A stretch of 58,505 nucleotides of DNA from Candidatus Pseudoscillospira faecavium (GTDB lineage: Bacteria > Bacillota > Clostridia > Oscillospirales > Oscillospiraceae). The notes beneath the pieces were generated by a model. That model was not told the origin of the DNA. It ran no database searches and saw nothing but the letters and a program-made list of their open reading frames with translations. Both the position numbers and the translations under genes were made by a program. Where the stretch lies: NCBI GenBank assembly GCA_904420565.1, contig CAJFVV010000058.1, positions 1-58,505 of the forward strand, in the 5' to 3' direction. Shown one piece after another: positions 55,786 to 58,505 of the stretch; within the stretch, counting starts at the first letter, position 1; each line of letters opens with the position of its first letter.

Positions 55786-57009
55786 TTATGGTTCAACCAC
55801 GGCATGCAATGTGTAGCGATTGCCGCGTTCTTTTGTAACCAACTGATCAATTTCAAGAACCGTCAGCGCTGACAACACGCGGCGGACAGGAATCTGTGCC
55901 GCCTCGGCGATGTCATCCACAATCATCGGCTGCTGGGAAAGCGTCAATAAAATTTGAATTTGATCATCGGTAAAGCGGTCCTTGGAATTTTTGATTTCAA
56001 TATATGCCAATTCTTCTTTCTTGTCAAATGCCTCGGGCTGTTCGGCCGGCGTTTCCTCCCGGGGTGATTCCCGTCGGGCCGCTGCAGAGCCAATGGAGGG
56101 CGGAAGCTCAAAAAGAGCCGCCTCAATGCGCTCGGGAAAGCGCAGCTGTAAATCGCTGAGAACATCCCAGCCTCTGGTCACCGCGCCGGCCCCCTCCTGG
56201 AGCAGCCGGTTGCAGCCCTGACTGCAAGGTCCATCCACAGGACCGGGCACCGCATACACATCCCGCCCCTGCTCCGCCGCATGGTGCACGGTGTTCATCG
56301 TGCCGCTGCGCAGCGCCGCTTCAACGACAATCACCGCGACGCTCAGGCCGCTGATGATGCGGTTGCGTTCCAAAAAATGATGTCCTTCCGGCCGTGTGCC
56401 GGGCGGATATTCTGAAATCAGGACACCATTGCGCACAATATCCTCATATAAAGCGGCATTTTCCCGGGGATACACCACATCGATACCGCCGCCCAGCACA
56501 GCCGCAGTCCGTTTTCCGGCCAGCAGCGCCCCGCGGTGCCCCGCGGCATCGCCGCCCGCCGCCAGACCGGAAACAATATAAGCGCCGCCTTTGGCCAGCT
56601 CATATCCCAGCTGCTCTCCAATGCGGATACCATAAGGCGTCGCTTTGCGCGTGCCAATCAGCGCCACTGCCGCCTCGCTGTCAAAATCCGGCCAGGTGCC
56701 TTTGCTGTAAAGCAGACACGGCGCGTCTGGAATCGCGCGCAACCGGTCAGGATAAGCCGCATCCGCTATGGTCAGCATGCGGATATCCAGCTGCGCACAG
56801 CGCTCCGCAATTTCTTCAGCGCGGCTCATCTCCTTATCCAGCAGGCTTTCCCGCTGCCGGCTGTTCAGCCCCTCCACCTGCAGATATTCTTCCGGGTCTG
56901 CATAGTATACGCGCTCTGCCTCTCCAAAATGCGCCAAAAGCTGCAGACAAGCGCGGTTATTGATGCCGCGGAGTGTGCGGAGCCACAGCCAATATTTGAT
57001 TCCGGCCAT
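55786..57009 (-). CDS. dprA: DNA-processing protein DprA
   Basis: A 407-residue Rossmann-fold protein that binds single-stranded DNA entering the cell and loads RecA. An N-terminal helix-hairpin part has LRTLRGINNRACLQLL; the core includes VALIGTRKATPYG, IVSGLAAGGDAAGH, AVLGGGIDVVYP and EYPPGTRPEGHHFLERNRII; the C-terminal winged helix runs from about 340 (DQIQILLTLSQQPMIVDDIAE). Start at 57009 has GAGGAGG. Gene order dprA-topA-trmFO is classic for Firmicutes. It does not alone show competence, since DprA is widespread. Confidence 0.95.
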   Translation of the reverse strand: MAGIKYWLWLRTLRGINNRACLQLLAHFGEAERVYYADPEEYLQVEGLNSRQRESLLDKEMSRAEEIAERCAQLDIRMLTIADAAYPDRLRAIPDAPCLLYSKGTWPDFDSEAAVALIGTRKATPYGIRIGEQLGYELAKGGAYIVSGLAAGGDAAGHRGALLAGKRTAAVLGGGIDVVYPRENAALYEDIVRNGVLISEYPPGTRPEGHHFLERNRIISGLSVAVIVVEAALRSGTMNTVHHAAEQGRDVYAVPGPVDGPCSQGCNRLLQEGAGAVTRGWDVLSDLQLRFPERIEAALFELPPSIGSAAARRESPREETPAEQPEAFDKKEELAYIEIKNSKDRFTDDQIQILLTLSQQPMIVDDIAEAAQIPVRRVLSALTVLEIDQLVTKERGNRYTLHAVVEP

Positions 57010-57022
57010 TTTTACCGCCTCC

Positions 57023-57784
57023 TCAGCGATACATTTCCCACAAAAATACCGAAGCCGCCACCGCCGCATTCAGCGATTCACAACGCTGACTCATGGGCAG
57101 GCGGACGGTGCAATCACACAGGGCGAGCATTGCATCGCTCAGCCCCCGGCCTTCGCTGCCAATGGCCACAGCTGCGCGGCTGTAATCCACACTGCGGGCA
57201 TCGATTGTATCCTGGCGCAGCGCAGCGCCATACAGCGGAAGATGCGACGCCTTCAGCAAAGCGTGCAGGGCCGCTGCTTCACAGCGCCAGACCGGCCGGC
57301 GAAACAGCGCCCCCATGGTGGCCCGCACTGTTTTGGGATTATACAAATCCGCGCAATCCCCCACCAAAAACAGTCCGTCGCAGTCAAACGCATCTGCTGT
57401 GCGCAGGATTGTTCCCAGATTGCCGGGATCCTGCACGCCGTCCAGCACAATATAATGGCTTCCTTCCAAATGCACCGGCAGCGTCTGCTCCGCCATGCGG
57501 CAAACCAGCAGCACTCCCTGCGGGGTCTCCGACGGCGCAATGGAGCGCATCACATCCTCCGGCACACGCACCCTGCGCGCACCCTCTATCACCGGAATTT
57601 CCTCGCCCTCCACCGCAACCACCGCGGTGACCGCCGCATTCCACTGCAGCGCTTCGTGCAGCAGCTTGCGTCCGTCACATAAAAATTCTCCGTTTTTTCT
57701 GCGGTAGGCGCCGGAAGAGGCCAGCTTGCGAATATGGCGCAGCAGCGGATTGGCTCTGCTGGTAATTTTTTCCTCCTGTATCAC
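57023..57784 (-). CDS. SpoU/TrmH-family RNA 2'-O-methyltransferase
   Basis: A 253-residue SPOUT methylase. N-terminal L30e-like domain (ITSRANPLLRHIRKLASSG, FLCDGRKLLHEAL), then the knot: VLDGVQDPGNLGTILRTADA, AVAIGSEGRGLSDAML and RLPMSQRCESLNAAVAASV. It differs from the rlmB product in lacking the basic N-terminal tail and is closer to the TsnR/YsgA-like branch; the target RNA cannot be told. GTG start at 57784 with GAGAGGA. Directly upstream of dprA (13 bases). Confidence 0.9.
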   Translation of the reverse strand: MIQEEKITSRANPLLRHIRKLASSGAYRRKNGEFLCDGRKLLHEALQWNAAVTAVVAVEGEEIPVIEGARRVRVPEDVMRSIAPSETPQGVLLVCRMAEQTLPVHLEGSHYIVLDGVQDPGNLGTILRTADAFDCDGLFLVGDCADLYNPKTVRATMGALFRRPVWRCEAAALHALLKASHLPLYGAALRQDTIDARSVDYSRAAVAIGSEGRGLSDAMLALCDCTVRLPMSQRCESLNAAVAASVFLWEMYR

Positions 57785-57812
57785 TGCACCATTCCTCTCA
57801 AATGCAAAGCTG

Positions 57813-57837
57813 CCCGCGCGGCAGATTGCCGCGCGGG
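57813..57837 (-). terminator. GC-rich hairpin between lysS and the SpoU gene
   Basis: CCCGCGCGGCA (57813-57823) pairs with TGCCGCGCGGG (57827-57837). Leftwards it is followed only by CAGCUUUGC, so it is a weak terminator or partial attenuator. Confidence 0.45.
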
Positions 57838-57847
57838 GAAATTGCTT

Positions 57848-58505
57848 TTATCCTTCTGCCTGCTCGTCCCCTTCCGCCTTGCTTTCCAGGTTCAGCGGTT
57901 TCATCGTCGGGAACAAAATCACATCGCGAATAGAGTCACTGCCGGTGAGGAGCATGACCACACGGTCAATGCCGATGCCCAGGCCGCCCGTGGGGGGCAT
58001 GCCGTACATCAGAGCGTTGATGTAATCCTCATCCATCATGCCGGCTTCGCTGTCGCCGTGGGCCCGCATTTCCACTTCTTTCCGGAAGCGCTCCCGCTGA
58101 TCGATGGGGTCGTTCAACTCGCTGAAGGCGTTGCCCATCTCACTGCGGCAGACGAACAGTTCAAAGCGTTCCGTGAGCCGGGGATCCTTGGTGCTGCGCT
58201 TGGCCAGCGGGGACACATCCACTGGATGCATGGTGATAAACGTCGGCTGCACCAGCTGTTCCTCCACCTTCTGGTCAAAGCACTCATAGAGTGCATTGCC
58301 CCAGGTGCGATCCTTTCCTTCCGGAATCTCAACACCGACTTCCTTTGCCGCAGCCACTGCTGCTTCGTCGGAATCAATGGCCATAAAATCAATGCCGACA
58401 TACTGCTTCACTGCCTCGTGCATCGTCAGGCGCGGCCAGCCCGGTGCAAGGTTGAGCTTTTCTCCCTGCCACTGCAGTTCATAAGAACCCAAAAGCTCTT
58501 TTGCA
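57848..58505 (-). CDS. lysS: Lysyl-tRNA synthetase, class II, C-terminal part (cut by window edge)
   Basis: The last 219 codons before the stop are visible. They include [38 protein letters not shown] with the class II substrate-binding acid pair, and motif 3 [21 protein letters not shown], ending in [16 protein letters not shown]. This is class II LysRS, which charges tRNA-Lys using ATP. The anticodon-binding N terminus and motifs 1-2 lie beyond the right edge. The frame is open through 58504. Confidence 0.94.
   Translation of the reverse strand, partial: AKELLGSYELQWQGEKLNLAPGWPRLTMHEAVKQYVGIDFMAIDSDEAAVAAAKEVGVEIPEGKDRTWGNALYECFDQKVEEQLVQPTFITMHPVDVSPLAKRSTKDPRLTERFELFVCRSEMGNAFSELNDPIDQRERFRKEVEMRAHGDSEAGMMDEDYINALMYGMPPTGGLGIGIDRVVMLLTGSDSIRDVILFPTMKPLNLESKAEGDEQAEG

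Noticed and set aside
1..58505. CRISPR arrays, insertion sequences, integrases or prophage genes
   Set aside because: No regularly spaced repeats, transposase motifs or phage proteins were seen on either strand.

Overview
The window reads as chromosomal DNA of an anaerobic, low-G+C-lineage Firmicute, most like the Oscillospiraceae/Clostridia of the gut. This is an inference from content: a rubrerythrin/rubredoxin peroxide module under a Fur/PerR-type regulator, an electron-bifurcating NfnAB pair, a ferredoxin-nitroreductase, DUF1848 and DUF4491 proteins, an ECF sigma/DUF4179 pair, strong AGGAGG-type ribosome sites and many U-tailed terminators. No insertion sequence, prophage or CRISPR array was seen.

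Layout. 1-1.8 kb: start of a DUF2089 gene, then deoC and a HAD phosphatase (minus strand). 2.0-9.7 kb: an accessory block of three zinc-ribbon membrane proteins, four lipoproteins, small membrane proteins and two XRE regulators, each XRE divergent from a lipoprotein gene; a third such pair sits at 39.5-40.4 kb. 9.9-11.2 kb: perR-like, reverse rubrerythrin and a short rubredoxin missed by a length cutoff. 11.3-16.9 kb: an EF-G-like GTPase, a membrane protein with P-type ATPase layout but no catalytic motifs, and rlmB. 17.1-19.3 kb: ftsH. 19.4-23.1 kb: a six-gene run around a two-component system, with two tiny or short membrane proteins and shared AACAA direct repeats. 23.2-28.2 kb: pyridoxal kinase, tRNA-Leu(UAG), DUF1848, thioredoxin reductase, acetyltransferases. 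28.2-34.2 kb: a complete vanG-type D-Ala-D-Ser glycopeptide-resistance cluster (vanR, vanS, vanG, vanXY, vanT). 34.4-43.2 kb: DUF4491, nfnAB, aminotransferase, ferredoxin-nitroreductase, XRE/lipoprotein pair, and the acetylated diaminopimelate branch of lysine synthesis (M20 deacetylase divergent from dapB-dapH). 43.3-46.0 kb: a topoisomerase-type zinc-finger protein and the ECF sigma factor with its DUF4179 partner. 46.1-58.5 kb: a minus-strand housekeeping block (ftsK, uppP, rnc, acpP, plsX, trmFO, topA, dprA, a SpoU methylase, lysS).

How parts work together. perR-rubrerythrin-rubredoxin is a peroxide detoxification unit. The van genes would sense a glycopeptide, make D-Ala-D-Ser peptidoglycan ends and remove D-Ala-D-Ala ends. 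NfnAB and thioredoxin reductase handle electron balance. The zinc-ribbon/lipoprotein/XRE block, the degenerate P-type ATPase-like protein, the two-component/small-membrane-protein run and a foldable three-way-junction leader before dapB are the parts least explained by known systems. All functional calls are from sequence reading by eye; no database search was run.
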